Origin: JARROD01 sp037384225 | Lineage (GTDB): Bacteria; Pseudomonadota; Gammaproteobacteria; Pseudomonadales; Cellvibrionaceae | DNA length: 5,514 nt | Direction: 5' to 3' | Assembly: GCA_037384225.1 (NCBI GenBank) | Contig: JARROD010000253.1 | Coordinates: 1 to 5,514, forward strand | Part shown: positions 1-5,334 of the stretch, in pieces | How positions within the stretch are numbered: the stretch's first letter is position 1 | How the letters are laid out: the number at the start of each line of letters is the position of its first letter | The notes under the pieces: model-generated | Databases searched by the model: none | The model's input: the letters and a program-made list of their open reading frames with translations, nothing else | Told to the model about the DNA's origin: nothing | Position numbers and translations under genes: made by a program

Positions 1-171
1 GCCTACGTCGAGTTTTTGCAACGACGCCAGGCGGGATGCATTGAGAGCAACTCTCTATAAAACAAAAAGGGGAAGTTATTCCGTGCCCGTTCCTTAAGAA
101 GCGACTAAAAAAGCGATCAAGGGATAAATCAACGTTGTAAAACTATGCGCTGCGATCTCGTTGAAAATTTT
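1..171. other. Gene-poor left edge, downstream of the yhfA-like gene
   Basis: No gene can be supported here. On the plus strand a frame open from base 1 reads 19 codons (AYVEFLQRRQAGCIESNSL) to a TAA at 58-60. This could be the tail of a gene that starts outside the window, but so short an open stretch is common by chance and I do not recognise the peptide. On the minus strand the only ATG near the edge reaches a stop after 12 codons. In Pseudomonas the gene next to the OsmC gene is speD. Nothing like a SpeD terminus is visible here, so either the neighbour differs or it lies further left. Confidence 0.4.
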
Positions 172-178
172 TCAACGA
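158..178. repeat. 21-bp perfect palindrome at the end of the yhfA-like gene
   Basis: Two 10-base arms, TCGTTGAAAA and TTTTCAACGA, surround a single central T and are perfect inverted repeats. The palindrome covers the stop codon of the minus-strand gene (172-174). As RNA it would fold as a 9-bp stem with a 3-nt loop, but no U-run follows on either strand, so it is not a standard intrinsic terminator. It could be a 3'-end stabilising hairpin, a weak terminator or a protein site. Confidence 0.6.
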
Positions 179-615
179 CCGACCTCTATCCCGGGTTGAA
201 GGTTAACAATTTCATAGTGGTGGGAAATGTCCACTCCGGCCCGTTCAAGCATAATTGAAGCCGAACAGTATTTCGTCGCCGACAACTCCACTGCGCGTTT
301 TACCTGAGCTTCCTTAAGGCCATAGCCACTCACCACAAACTGCAATTGAATTTTAGTAAAGGGTGAAGGTATACCTTCAGCGCGCTCGGCAGCCACATCG
401 ACTTTACAGTCAATCACATTTTGTCGCGCTTTGCGCAAAATATTCATTACATCGAAAGACGCACACCCTCCCAACCCCAACAGCAGCATCTCCATCGGAC
501 GCACCCCCATATTGCGTCCACCATGGTCTGCAGGGCCATCCATTACAACGCTGTGACCGCTGCCCGATTCCCCGAGAAACATAGCGCCGTCAACCCATTT
601 CACTGTAGCTTGCAT
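172..615 (-). CDS. yhfA: OsmC family protein, YhfA type
   Basis: Predicted 147-residue cytoplasmic protein of the OsmC/Ohr superfamily, whose studied members reduce organic hydroperoxides with a pair of cysteines. The first part closely follows E. coli YhfA as I remember it (M-Q-A-x-V-K-W-V near the start, then F-L-G-E-S). The two expected cysteines are present: C51 in L-G-G-C-A-S-F-D at the start of the central helix, and C117 in K-Y-C-S-A-S. YhfA itself has no firmly assigned substrate, so a redox role is family inference. The protein is about 13 residues longer than E. coli YhfA, through a tail ending P-G-I-E-V-G-R. I chose the ATG at 615 because GAGG lies 5 nt upstream and the family starts M-Q-A; an upstream in-frame ATG at 642 would add nine unlikely residues. 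It is divergent from crp, as in E. coli and Pseudomonas, and may share its CRP-controlled spacer. Confidence 0.93.
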   Translation of the reverse strand: MQATVKWVDGAMFLGESGSGHSVVMDGPADHGGRNMGVRPMEMLLLGLGGCASFDVMNILRKARQNVIDCKVDVAAERAEGIPSPFTKIQLQFVVSGYGLKEAQVKRAVELSATKYCSASIMLERAGVDISHHYEIVNLQPGIEVGR

Positions 616-709
616 AACTGCCTCACAATTAATCAATCCCAATGGAACTTACGTAACAGATAATGCCCAAAGGACGGCAAGGTTATCACAATTCCAAGGA
701 GGGTATGGC

Positions 710-739
710 AATATAACTCGCACAAAGAAACTGAGGCAA
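710..739 (-). promoter_or_regulatory. Candidate promoter of the yhfA-like gene
   Basis: On the minus strand, TTGCCT (734-739) and TATATT (710-715) are separated by 18 nt, a reasonable sigma-70 pair (4/6 and 5/6 to consensus). Transcription would begin near 703, giving an 88-nt leader before the ATG at 615. The -35 element overlaps the CRP-like site at 732-747. Assigned by eye only. Confidence 0.35.
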
Positions 740-747
740 ACTTCACA
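732..747. promoter_or_regulatory. Candidate CRP/Vfr binding site shared by divergent promoters
   Basis: The sequence TGAGG-N6-TCACA fits the CRP consensus TGTGA-N6-TCACA in 8 of 10 positions, with a perfect right half. It overlaps the -35 elements of both the rightward crp promoter candidate and the leftward yhfA promoter candidate, centred about 37 nt upstream of each predicted start. In E. coli, crp is autoregulated through a CRP site and divergent transcription in the same spacer, so a similar arrangement here is plausible. Binding is inferred from sequence alone. Confidence 0.4.
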
Positions 748-770
748 CCGCTGGTCAGCTATGCTATACG
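742..770 (+). promoter_or_regulatory. Candidate upstream promoter of crp
   Basis: TTCACA (742-747) and TATACG (765-770) are separated by 17 nt, and a TG at 762-763 makes an extended -10. The predicted start near 777 would give a leader of about 174 nt before the TTG codon. The -35 hexamer coincides with the right half of the CRP-like site, so bound CRP could activate as in class II promoters or block access. This is the more structured of two crp promoter candidates. Confidence 0.4.
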
Positions 771-822
771 AATGCATCCGCTTTGTGCGATCATTTATAT
801 GAAGCGGCTTTTGGCGACACGG

Positions 823-852
823 TTGTCAATAGCAAAATTTTAAGTTTGTAAT
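823..852 (+). promoter_or_regulatory. Candidate proximal promoter of crp
   Basis: TTGTCA (823-828) and TGTAAT (847-852) are separated by 18 nt; each hexamer matches sigma-70 consensus in 5 of 6 positions. The predicted start near 859 leaves a leader of about 92 nt. A second weak CRP-like sequence, TGTGG-N6-GCAGA (897-912), lies downstream of this start, where a bound regulator would repress. It could work together with or instead of the promoter at 742-770. Confidence 0.35.
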
Positions 853-937
853 CGCTTTTTATTTCATTTAGGTAGAACTGCATATACCCATGCACTTGTG
901 GTAATTTGCAGAGGGGTAAAAATAACAACTAACTTTC

Positions 938-953
938 GAGGAACGATACATTG
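938..953 (+). promoter_or_regulatory. Ribosome binding site fixing the TTG start of crp
   Basis: GAGGAA (938-943) lies 7 nt before the TTG at 951. The next in-frame ATG, at 978, has no Shine-Dalgarno sequence, and the residues between the two (V-A-V-S-V-T-P) align with the start of Pseudomonas Vfr. The TTG start is therefore well supported. Confidence 0.8.
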
Positions 954-1586
954 GTCGCCGTATCAGTAACACCACACATGAAAAATGTTGACGAATTTTT
1001 AAGTCACTGCCACCGTCGTCGTTATCCGGCAAAAAGCACCATCATCTATGCCGGCGATAAAAGCGACTCTCTCTACTACATCATCAAGGGTTCGGTTACC
1101 GTTCTGATTGAAGATGACGAAGGCAGAGAGATGATCGTCACTTATCTTAACGATGGCGACTTCTTCGGTGAAATGGGACTGTTCAATGCCCAGGACTCAC
1201 GCAGTGCCTGGATACGAGCAAAAACCGAATGCGAAGTGGCGGAAATCAGTTACAGTAAATTCCAGGAACTCACGGAAACCCACCCGGAGTTTGTTTTTGC
1301 GTTGGGCGAGCAAATGTCCCGCCGCCTGCGCAATACCACCCGTAAGGTTGGAGATCTGGCATTCCTGGATGTCACTGGAAGAGTGGCACGCACATTGCTT
1401 GACCTGTGCAAAGAACCCGATGCCATGACTCACCCCGATGGGATGCAAATCAAAATCACCCGTCAGGAAATTGGTCGTATTGTGGGTTGTTCGCGGGAAA
1501 TGGTCGGTCGTGTATTAAAGACGCTGGAAGACCAGGGGCTGGTTTCGGTCAAGGGTAAAACCATGGTGGTATTCGGAACCCGCTGA
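951..1586 (+). CDS. crp: cAMP-binding global regulator CRP/Vfr
   Basis: A 211-residue cytoplasmic transcription factor that binds cAMP and then TGTGA-N6-TCACA sites as a dimer. Residues 1-115 form the cyclic-nucleotide domain, with the phosphate-binding cassette G73-E74 and R84-S85 in F-F-G-E-M-G and S-R-S-A-W. T129-T130, at the start of the dimerisation helix, occupy the positions that contact cAMP in E. coli (T-S there, T-T in Vfr). Residues 170-190 form the helix-turn-helix, with R182, E183 and R187 at the base-contacting positions of E. coli CRP, so the DNA consensus should be the same. The stretch from V133 to the end is nearly identical to Vfr as I remember it. The loop before R84 is three residues shorter than in Vfr and matches E. 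coli CRP in length. Start is TTG with a strong GAGGAA site. Vfr controls virulence in Pseudomonas aeruginosa; the role here is not visible from sequence. Confidence 0.97.
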   Translation: MVAVSVTPHMKNVDEFLSHCHRRRYPAKSTIIYAGDKSDSLYYIIKGSVTVLIEDDEGREMIVTYLNDGDFFGEMGLFNAQDSRSAWIRAKTECEVAEISYSKFQELTETHPEFVFALGEQMSRRLRNTTRKVGDLAFLDVTGRVARTLLDLCKEPDAMTHPDGMQIKITRQEIGRIVGCSREMVGRVLKTLEDQGLVSVKGKTMVVFGTR

Positions 1587-1732
1587 CCCCGAATTCGTGC
1601 ATGTGTGTGACCTGAAACAAAAGGTTATTGCCCGCGCTGGATTCTTTACAGCGGGGCAATGCCAATTACAACGCTTGACTGTGTTACAGGCAAGGGTTGG
1701 AGGGTTGCCGTCCACACCATATATCGGGGTCA
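1584..1732. repeat. 9-bp inverted repeat containing both convergent stop codons
   Basis: crp ends TGACCCCGA at 1584-1592, and the opposing DUF4124 gene ends with the same nine bases on the minus strand (1724-1732). Each copy begins with the TGA stop of its gene. The arms are separated by 131 nt and enclose the hairpin at 1627-1660. It may be chance or part of a shared 3'-end structure. Confidence 0.4.
1627..1660. terminator. Hairpin between convergent crp and DUF4124 genes
   Basis: ATTGCCC (1627-1633) pairs with GGGCAAT (1654-1660), and CGCTG (1635-1639) pairs with CAGCG (1649-1653). This gives a 12-bp stem with one bulged G (1634) and a 9-nt loop. Reading leftward the stem is followed within a few bases by a T-rich stretch (CCTTTTGTTT), so termination is better supported for the DUF4124 gene. 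Rightward there is no T-run. It may serve both converging transcripts. Confidence 0.5.
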
Positions 1733-2203
1733 ACAATCCCTTTCCACCTGGGTTCGCAACTGATCAATTTTTATTTTGAGCAGGTTTTCCGTTTTCGGCT
1801 TAATACCGGCTCGCTTGCGTGCGGAAAGCTCGGCCTGCTTATCGGTCAGTTTGTGTTTTGACTTTTTGCATATCCTTAGCTGCCTTTTCCGGGCGGCAAG
1901 TCGTTGTTGTTGCTGCGATTTTTCCTCCGCTTCGAGCTGTTCCCGTCGCCGGCGCTGCTCGGCAAACCATCGTTTATTTTCCCGCCGCTGAGCCAGGTCG
2001 GCATTGGTATCAGACTGTGTTGGAGGCGGTGTCAACTCTACTTCACTGGCGCCTTCGCGGGGTTGATCGCTGTAGTGGACATTGCCCTTTTCATCCACCC
2101 AACGATACACATCGGCCACAGTTGTAACGGGCAATAACAACATAGCCAGTATAATTGAACCCGCTTCGACCAACGCAGACCGAATAGAAATATCGACAGT
2201 CAT
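1730..2203 (-). CDS. Secreted DUF4124 domain protein
   Basis: A 157-residue protein of unknown function. Residues 1-30 look like a Sec signal peptide: R8, then a hydrophobic run around 15-26, then T-T-V-A with likely cleavage before D31. A glutamate at 13 makes the run less clean than usual. Residues 31-46 carry the DUF4124 signature, V-Y-R-W-V-D-E-K-G-N-V-H-Y-S-D. After a proline-rich linker (59-61), residues 70-157 are very rich in Arg, Lys, Glu and Gln, including Q97-Q100, and probably form a long helix or coiled coil. The only cysteines, C112 and the last residue C157, could form a periplasmic disulfide. The ATG at 2203 is chosen because AAGGAG precedes it by about 10 nt; an upstream in-frame ATG at 2239 would put 12 polar residues before the signal peptide. 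It lies 70 nt after trpC on the same strand and may be read through from the trp genes. Confidence 0.85.
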   Translation of the reverse strand: MTVDISIRSALVEAGSIILAMLLLPVTTVADVYRWVDEKGNVHYSDQPREGASEVELTPPPTQSDTNADLAQRRENKRWFAEQRRRREQLEAEEKSQQQQRLAARKRQLRICKKSKHKLTDKQAELSARKRAGIKPKTENLLKIKIDQLRTQVERDC

Positions 2204-2273
2204 ACAACACTCTCCTTGTGTCTGGATTAATGTAGACATGCACGAAATAACTTTCGATTTTCGTCCACACTCT

Positions 2274-3071
2274 TTAGTTAAACATCTCCAACAATTTCAT
2301 ACCGGGATCCTTTTCCCGCATAAAGGCTTCTCCCACTAAAAAGGTGTTAACATCGTGGCCCCGTAACGCCTTTACATCATCGATGGTGTTAATCCCGCTC
2401 TCGGTCACCACAATCCGATCCTGGGGAATATACTTAAGCAAGCCAAATGTCGTATCCAGTGTAGTTTCAAAGTTATGCAAATCGCGGTTATTAATACCCA
2501 CCAATTTATTTGGCAATGTTAAAGCAGTCTCCAACTCCGCTTCGTCGTGAACTTCGACCAGTACATCCAGCCCCAAACCCGCCGCCTGTTGGTTTAAATC
2601 TCGCAATCGAATCAAATCCATCGCCGCAACAATCAACAAAATACAATCGGCTCCAATAGCGCGCGCTTCATAAACCTGGTATTCGTCAATGATAAAGTCT
2701 TTGCGAATAACCGGCAGTTTGGAAGCATTGCGCGACTCCTTGAGGTGAGCCTCGGAGCCTTGAAAAAAATCGGCATCAGTCAGTACAGATAAACACGCGG
2801 CACCGCCTTTTTGGTAACTTTTAGCTATCTCGGAGGGATAAAAGTCTCCACGGATTATCCCCTTACTGGGCGAAGCTCTTTTTACCTCCGCAATCACCGC
2901 CGCCAGGCCAGTTTTCAATTTGGCCTCTATGGCAGAAATAAAACCGCGGGGCGAGGCTTGCTCAGCAATGGTTTTCAATAGATCGGCAATCGGTTTGCGC
3001 TCTCGGCGCAGAGAAATTTCTTCATGCTTGCGATCAAGGATTTTTCGTAGAATCGTGGGCGTATCGGTCAC
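2274..3071 (-). CDS. trpC: Indole-3-glycerol phosphate synthase
   Basis: Catalyses ring closure and decarboxylation of CdRP to indole-3-glycerol phosphate, the fourth step of tryptophan synthesis, in the cytoplasm. The 265-residue protein is a single TIM-barrel domain of normal monofunctional length; the fused PRA isomerase (TrpF) domain of E. coli TrpC is absent. The catalytic signature is complete: E62 and K64 in A-E-V-K-R-A-S-P-S-K-G, K124 in R-K-D-F, E173 in L-V-E-V-H, N194 in G-I-N-N-R-D-L, S225 in T-E-S-G-I, and G247-E248 near the end. The start codon is GTG, with TAGGAG about 8 nt upstream and no better alternative. It is the third gene of the trpG-trpD-trpC set, 111 nt behind trpD. 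No U-rich terminator is evident between it and the DUF4124 gene. Confidence 0.97.
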   Translation of the reverse strand: MTDTPTILRKILDRKHEEISLRRERKPIADLLKTIAEQASPRGFISAIEAKLKTGLAAVIAEVKRASPSKGIIRGDFYPSEIAKSYQKGGAACLSVLTDADFFQGSEAHLKESRNASKLPVIRKDFIIDEYQVYEARAIGADCILLIVAAMDLIRLRDLNQQAAGLGLDVLVEVHDEAELETALTLPNKLVGINNRDLHNFETTLDTTFGLLKYIPQDRIVVTESGINTIDDVKALRGHDVNTFLVGEAFMREKDPGMKLLEMFN

Positions 3072-3182
3072 GCTTGATACTCCTAGTCCGGTTGCGTACC
3101 GGCTTTGCTAATGGATTAGGCTTCAGGCATGGCGCGACCGCCAGCCCCCTTATCCAGTCTGTTAGTTTTGTGGATCGGCAAA
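3072..3182 (-). other. Structured trpD-trpC spacer
   Basis: This 111-nt gap is longer than the 27 nt between trpG and trpD and contains two short perfect hairpins. One is CCGGT/ACCGG (3088-3102), immediately before the trpC ribosome binding site. The other is TGGCG/CGCCA with a 4-nt loop (3130-3143), which overlaps the 18-bp dispersed repeat at 3124-3141. Neither is followed by a U-run. They could adjust trpC translation or mRNA stability; that is inference. Confidence 0.4.
3124..3141 (+). repeat. Dispersed 18-bp repeat, copy 1
   Basis: CAGGCATGGCGCGACCGC in the trpD-trpC spacer matches the sequence at 5195-5212 upstream of trpG at 17 of 18 bases, in the same orientation. The flanks do not match beyond this. 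Both copies are non-coding. Confidence 0.5.
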
Positions 3183-4226
3183 TTAACGATCCGTAAAGCA
3201 AGCTGTAAATGCCGCCAACTCAGAAATCTTTACTTTCGCAAGTCCGCTGCCAATAGCATCCTTTGCCATTTCAACCCCTTCGGCGAGATGGTTGGCGATG
3301 CCGCAGACATAAATTGCCGCACCCGCATTCAAGGCAATCAAGTCCTCTGCCTTGTCGGCATAGGGCCCCCGTCGCCGGCCCATGGCATCCTGTATCAGAG
3401 CCAGGGACTGTTCAGCACTGTCGACGCTGAGCCCATCCAGCGTTTGACGTTTGATACCGAACTGTTCCGGCGCAATACAATACTCTGTGATATCACCCTC
3501 TTTTAATTCAACCACCCGGGTTTCACCGGCAATGCTGATCTCATCGAGCCCGCCATCGGCGTGCAGCACCATCACATGCTCACTCCCTAATCGCTGGAGG
3601 ACTTCGGCCATAGGCCGGCAGAGTCCGGAGGAAAAAACACCGATAACCTGGCGCTTAACATTCGCCGGATTGGTCAAGGGGCCGAGAATATTGAATACCG
3701 TGCGCTGGGCCAGCTCACGGCGCGGACCTATGGCGAATTTCATCGCCTGGTGATGAAGCTGTGCAAACATAAACCCAACGCCGATTTCTTTTACACACCG
3801 AGCGACCTGGTCTGGGTCGAGACTCAGCTCCACACCCGCCGCTTCCAATACATCGGCACTGCCCGTAGCACCGGAGGCGGCGCGATTGCCGTGCTTAGCG
3901 ACACGCCCGCCGGCAGCCGCAACCACAAACGCCGCCGCCGTTGACACATTAAACAGATTAGCACCGTCGCCACCAGTACCACAGGTGTCAACCACATAAT
4001 CGGTGCCAGGCAGCAGGGATACTTTACTTGCCAGATCCCGCATTACCCGCGCAGCACCGGTAATTTCATCCACCGTTTCGCCTTTCATACGCAAGGCCAT
4101 TAGAAAACCACCGATCTGTGCTGGCGTCGCTTCGCCGGTCATGATCTGCCGCATCACAGCCGCCATTTCATCGGTCTGTAAATTTTGATGAGCCACTATT
4201 CGGCTCAATGCCTGCTTGATGTCCAC
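3183..4226 (-). CDS. trpD: Anthranilate phosphoribosyltransferase
   Basis: Transfers phosphoribose from PRPP to anthranilate, the second pathway step (cytoplasmic, Mg-dependent dimer). The 347-residue protein has the small helical N-terminal domain (about 1-70), then the alpha/beta domain. Visible motifs are the PRPP loop G-T-G-G-D-G (83-88), N-V-S-T-A (93-97), K-H-G-N-R (111-115), G-P-R-R-E-L with the anthranilate-contacting arginine (168-172), and the metal pair D228-E229 in G-L-D-E-I. It is not fused to TrpG, unlike E. coli TrpD. One oddity: the loop at 118-122 reads S-G-A-T-G, where many relatives have S-G-K-S-G or similar. The GTG start has GGAG 7 nt upstream, and the first residues M-D-I-K-x-A-L match Pseudomonas TrpD. 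The start lies 27 nt after the trpG stop, so the two genes are almost certainly cotranscribed. Confidence 0.97.
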   Translation of the reverse strand: MDIKQALSRIVAHQNLQTDEMAAVMRQIMTGEATPAQIGGFLMALRMKGETVDEITGAARVMRDLASKVSLLPGTDYVVDTCGTGGDGANLFNVSTAAAFVVAAAGGRVAKHGNRAASGATGSADVLEAAGVELSLDPDQVARCVKEIGVGFMFAQLHHQAMKFAIGPRRELAQRTVFNILGPLTNPANVKRQVIGVFSSGLCRPMAEVLQRLGSEHVMVLHADGGLDEISIAGETRVVELKEGDITEYCIAPEQFGIKRQTLDGLSVDSAEQSLALIQDAMGRRRGPYADKAEDLIALNAGAAIYVCGIANHLAEGVEMAKDAIGSGLAKVKISELAAFTACFTDR

Positions 4227-4253
4227 TTATATTCTCCGGGCCATTTGTTTCGA

Positions 4254-4832
4254 TCAGGATTCTAGAAAGTTCTGGAGCAGATCGTGACCATGGACGGTCA
4301 GGATCGCTTCAGGGTGAAACTGTACCCCTTCAACGGCTAGCTTTTTGTGTCTCACTCCCATAATTTCATCGATTTCGCCATTGCTGCCCCGGGTAAAGGC
4401 CGTTATCTCCAGACACGCCGGCAATTGTCCCTTTTCAATTACCAGAGAATGGTAACGGGTCGCTTCAAACGGATTCGCCAGGCCGCGAAACACCCCCTGG
4501 TTATTGTGAAAAATGGCTGAAGTTTTGCCGTGCATCACGTCCCGGGCCCTGATAACCCGACCGCCAAAGGCCTGGGCGATACACTGGTGTCCCAGACAAA
4601 CGCCCAACAACGGGACTGTTCCCGCAAAAGCCTCGATAACGGCGACCGATATGCCTGCTTCACTGGGCGTACAAGGCCCCGGAGAAATCACTATTTTTTC
4701 TGGCTCCAGCGCGGCGATTTCTTCGATACTAATCTCATCGTTGCGTACAACCTTAACATTGGCATTAAGCTCCCCCAGGTATTGCACTACGTTATAGGTA
4801 AAAGAGTCATAATTATCAATCACAAGTAACAT
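4254..4832 (-). CDS. trpG: Anthranilate synthase glutamine amidotransferase subunit
   Basis: A class I glutamine amidotransferase of 192 residues that releases ammonia from glutamine for TrpE, which turns chorismate into anthranilate (first committed step). The triad is intact: C79 in G-V-C-L-G-H-Q, and H173 and E175 in F-H-P-E-A. The oxyanion region S-P-G-P-C-T-P-S-E-A-G (50-60), M-H-G-K-T-S (100-105) and R-Y-H-S-L (126-130) are typical. The start M-L-L-V-I-D-N-Y-D-S-F-T-Y-N fits the family. The ATG has only a weak upstream GGA, so translation may be modest. TrpG and PabA are close paralogues and one protein can serve both tryptophan and folate synthesis; the position next to trpD favours TrpG. 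Its partner trpE is not within 680 nt upstream, as in Pseudomonas, where trpE is separate. Confidence 0.96.
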   Translation of the reverse strand: MLLVIDNYDSFTYNVVQYLGELNANVKVVRNDEISIEEIAALEPEKIVISPGPCTPSEAGISVAVIEAFAGTVPLLGVCLGHQCIAQAFGGRVIRARDVMHGKTSAIFHNNQGVFRGLANPFEATRYHSLVIEKGQLPACLEITAFTRGSNGEIDEIMGVRHKKLAVEGVQFHPEAILTVHGHDLLQNFLES

Positions 4833-4937
4833 AAACTATCCACATCACTCTGTCGTATCAAACTCAATGGGAGCAAGTACATGTTTGATTGACGAAAAAT
4901 TTGACACCCCCAGCGGCACATTTCACATCTTCCCCTT

Positions 4938-5025
4938 TTTATAGCCAATTCGGTTACCGGTGAAAGAGTATACCACCAAGCTCTGACCATTCCTTGTTTA
5001 TATTACTTAAGTCATTGGTTTTTAA
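4938..5025 (-). promoter_or_regulatory. Candidate trpG promoters
   Basis: Three sigma-70-like possibilities on the minus strand. The best pair is TTAAAA (5020-5025) and TATAAA (4997-5002) with 17 nt between. An extended -10, TGGTATACT, lies at 4967-4975 with a poor -35. TATAAA at 4938-4943 has TTCACC (4959-4964) 15 nt upstream, a short spacing. Any of these could drive the trpG-trpD-trpC transcript, with leaders of roughly 100-160 nt. Which is used cannot be decided from sequence. Confidence 0.35.
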
Positions 5026-5095
5026 CAGTTTAAAGTCAAGTTAAAGAGTTATGAGCATTGCTCACGAGGGCGAATTCGGTTATAGAAAAATCCAT

Positions 5096-5194
5096 TATAA
5101 CGAGCAGACCTTCAAACCTGACATCCCTGGCATCAAATTTGCCTAGAATAATAAAACATCCAACTTGTCATTGTATTATGAATTGTTCGTTATA
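5096..5194. repeat. 99-bp segment with inverted 11-bp ends
   Basis: TATAACGAGCA at 5096-5106 and TGTTCGTTATA at 5184-5194 are inverted copies with one mismatch. The interior is AT-rich and shows little further self-complementarity. A third GTTATA lies just outside at 5079-5084 and could pair with the left arm. Copy 2 of the 18-bp repeat starts directly at the right end. This may be a small mobile-element remnant or chance. Confidence 0.3.
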
Positions 5195-5212
5195 CAGGCA
5201 TGGCACGACCGC
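5195..5212 (+). repeat. Dispersed 18-bp repeat, copy 2
   Basis: CAGGCATGGCACGACCGC matches 3124-3141 except for A instead of G at the eleventh base. Unlike copy 1, it does not form the TGGCG/CGCCA hairpin, because the substitution and the following base break the pairing. Confidence 0.5.
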
Positions 5213-5300
5213 GCCGGAGTCTCCTACCGTGAACCCGGCAAAGTTTTCGGGGTAGCTTGGAGGTTGGTAAAAATTTATACTGTGGCAAAGAGCGCCCCTA

Positions 5301-5334
5301 AGGAACATGCACGAGTTAACTCGCGCACGTTCCT
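5301..5334 (-). repeat. 34-bp near-perfect palindrome
   Basis: The arms begin AGGAAC and end GTTCCT, with CGAGTTAACTCG at the centre; 15 of 17 pairs are Watson-Crick. The two exceptions are A-C on the plus strand, which become G-U pairs in a minus-strand transcript. The RNA hairpin is therefore continuous only if transcribed leftward, towards trpG. No U-run follows on that strand, so it is not a standard terminator. As DNA the symmetric core would suit a dimeric regulator. The central AGTTAACT equals the core of the E. coli TrpR operator, but the flanking CTAG half-sites are CGAG/CTCG here and the site is about 470 nt from trpG, so TrpR control is only a weak idea. Confidence 0.6.

Noticed and set aside
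3129..3506. 125-residue plus-strand open frame antisense to the end of trpD
   Set aside because: It has no ribosome binding site and no recognisable motifs, and lies opposite a well-supported trpD; it is a shadow frame.
4837..4882. Short minus-strand frame starting M-Y-L-L-P-L as a trp leader peptide
   Set aside because: It contains no tryptophan codons, lacks a ribosome binding site and overlaps the trpG start without any terminator/antiterminator pair.
64..4940. 12-base sequence AAAAAGGGGAAG at 64-75 with an inverted copy at 4929-4940
   Set aside because: A 12-base match between strands is expected about once or twice by chance in a window of this size.
5096..5195. Integron attC site, suggested by TATAAC and GTTATAC at the two ends of a 99-bp segment
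   Set aside because: The end boxes do not fit the GTTRRRY/RYYYAAC consensus well, the interior arms are not self-complementary as attC requires, and there are no cassettes or integrase nearby.
5301..5334. True TrpR operator at the palindrome
   Set aside because: Only the AGTTAACT core matches; the CTAG half-sites recognised by TrpR are altered, the site is about 470 nt from trpG, and TrpR is not typical of Pseudomonas-like bacteria.
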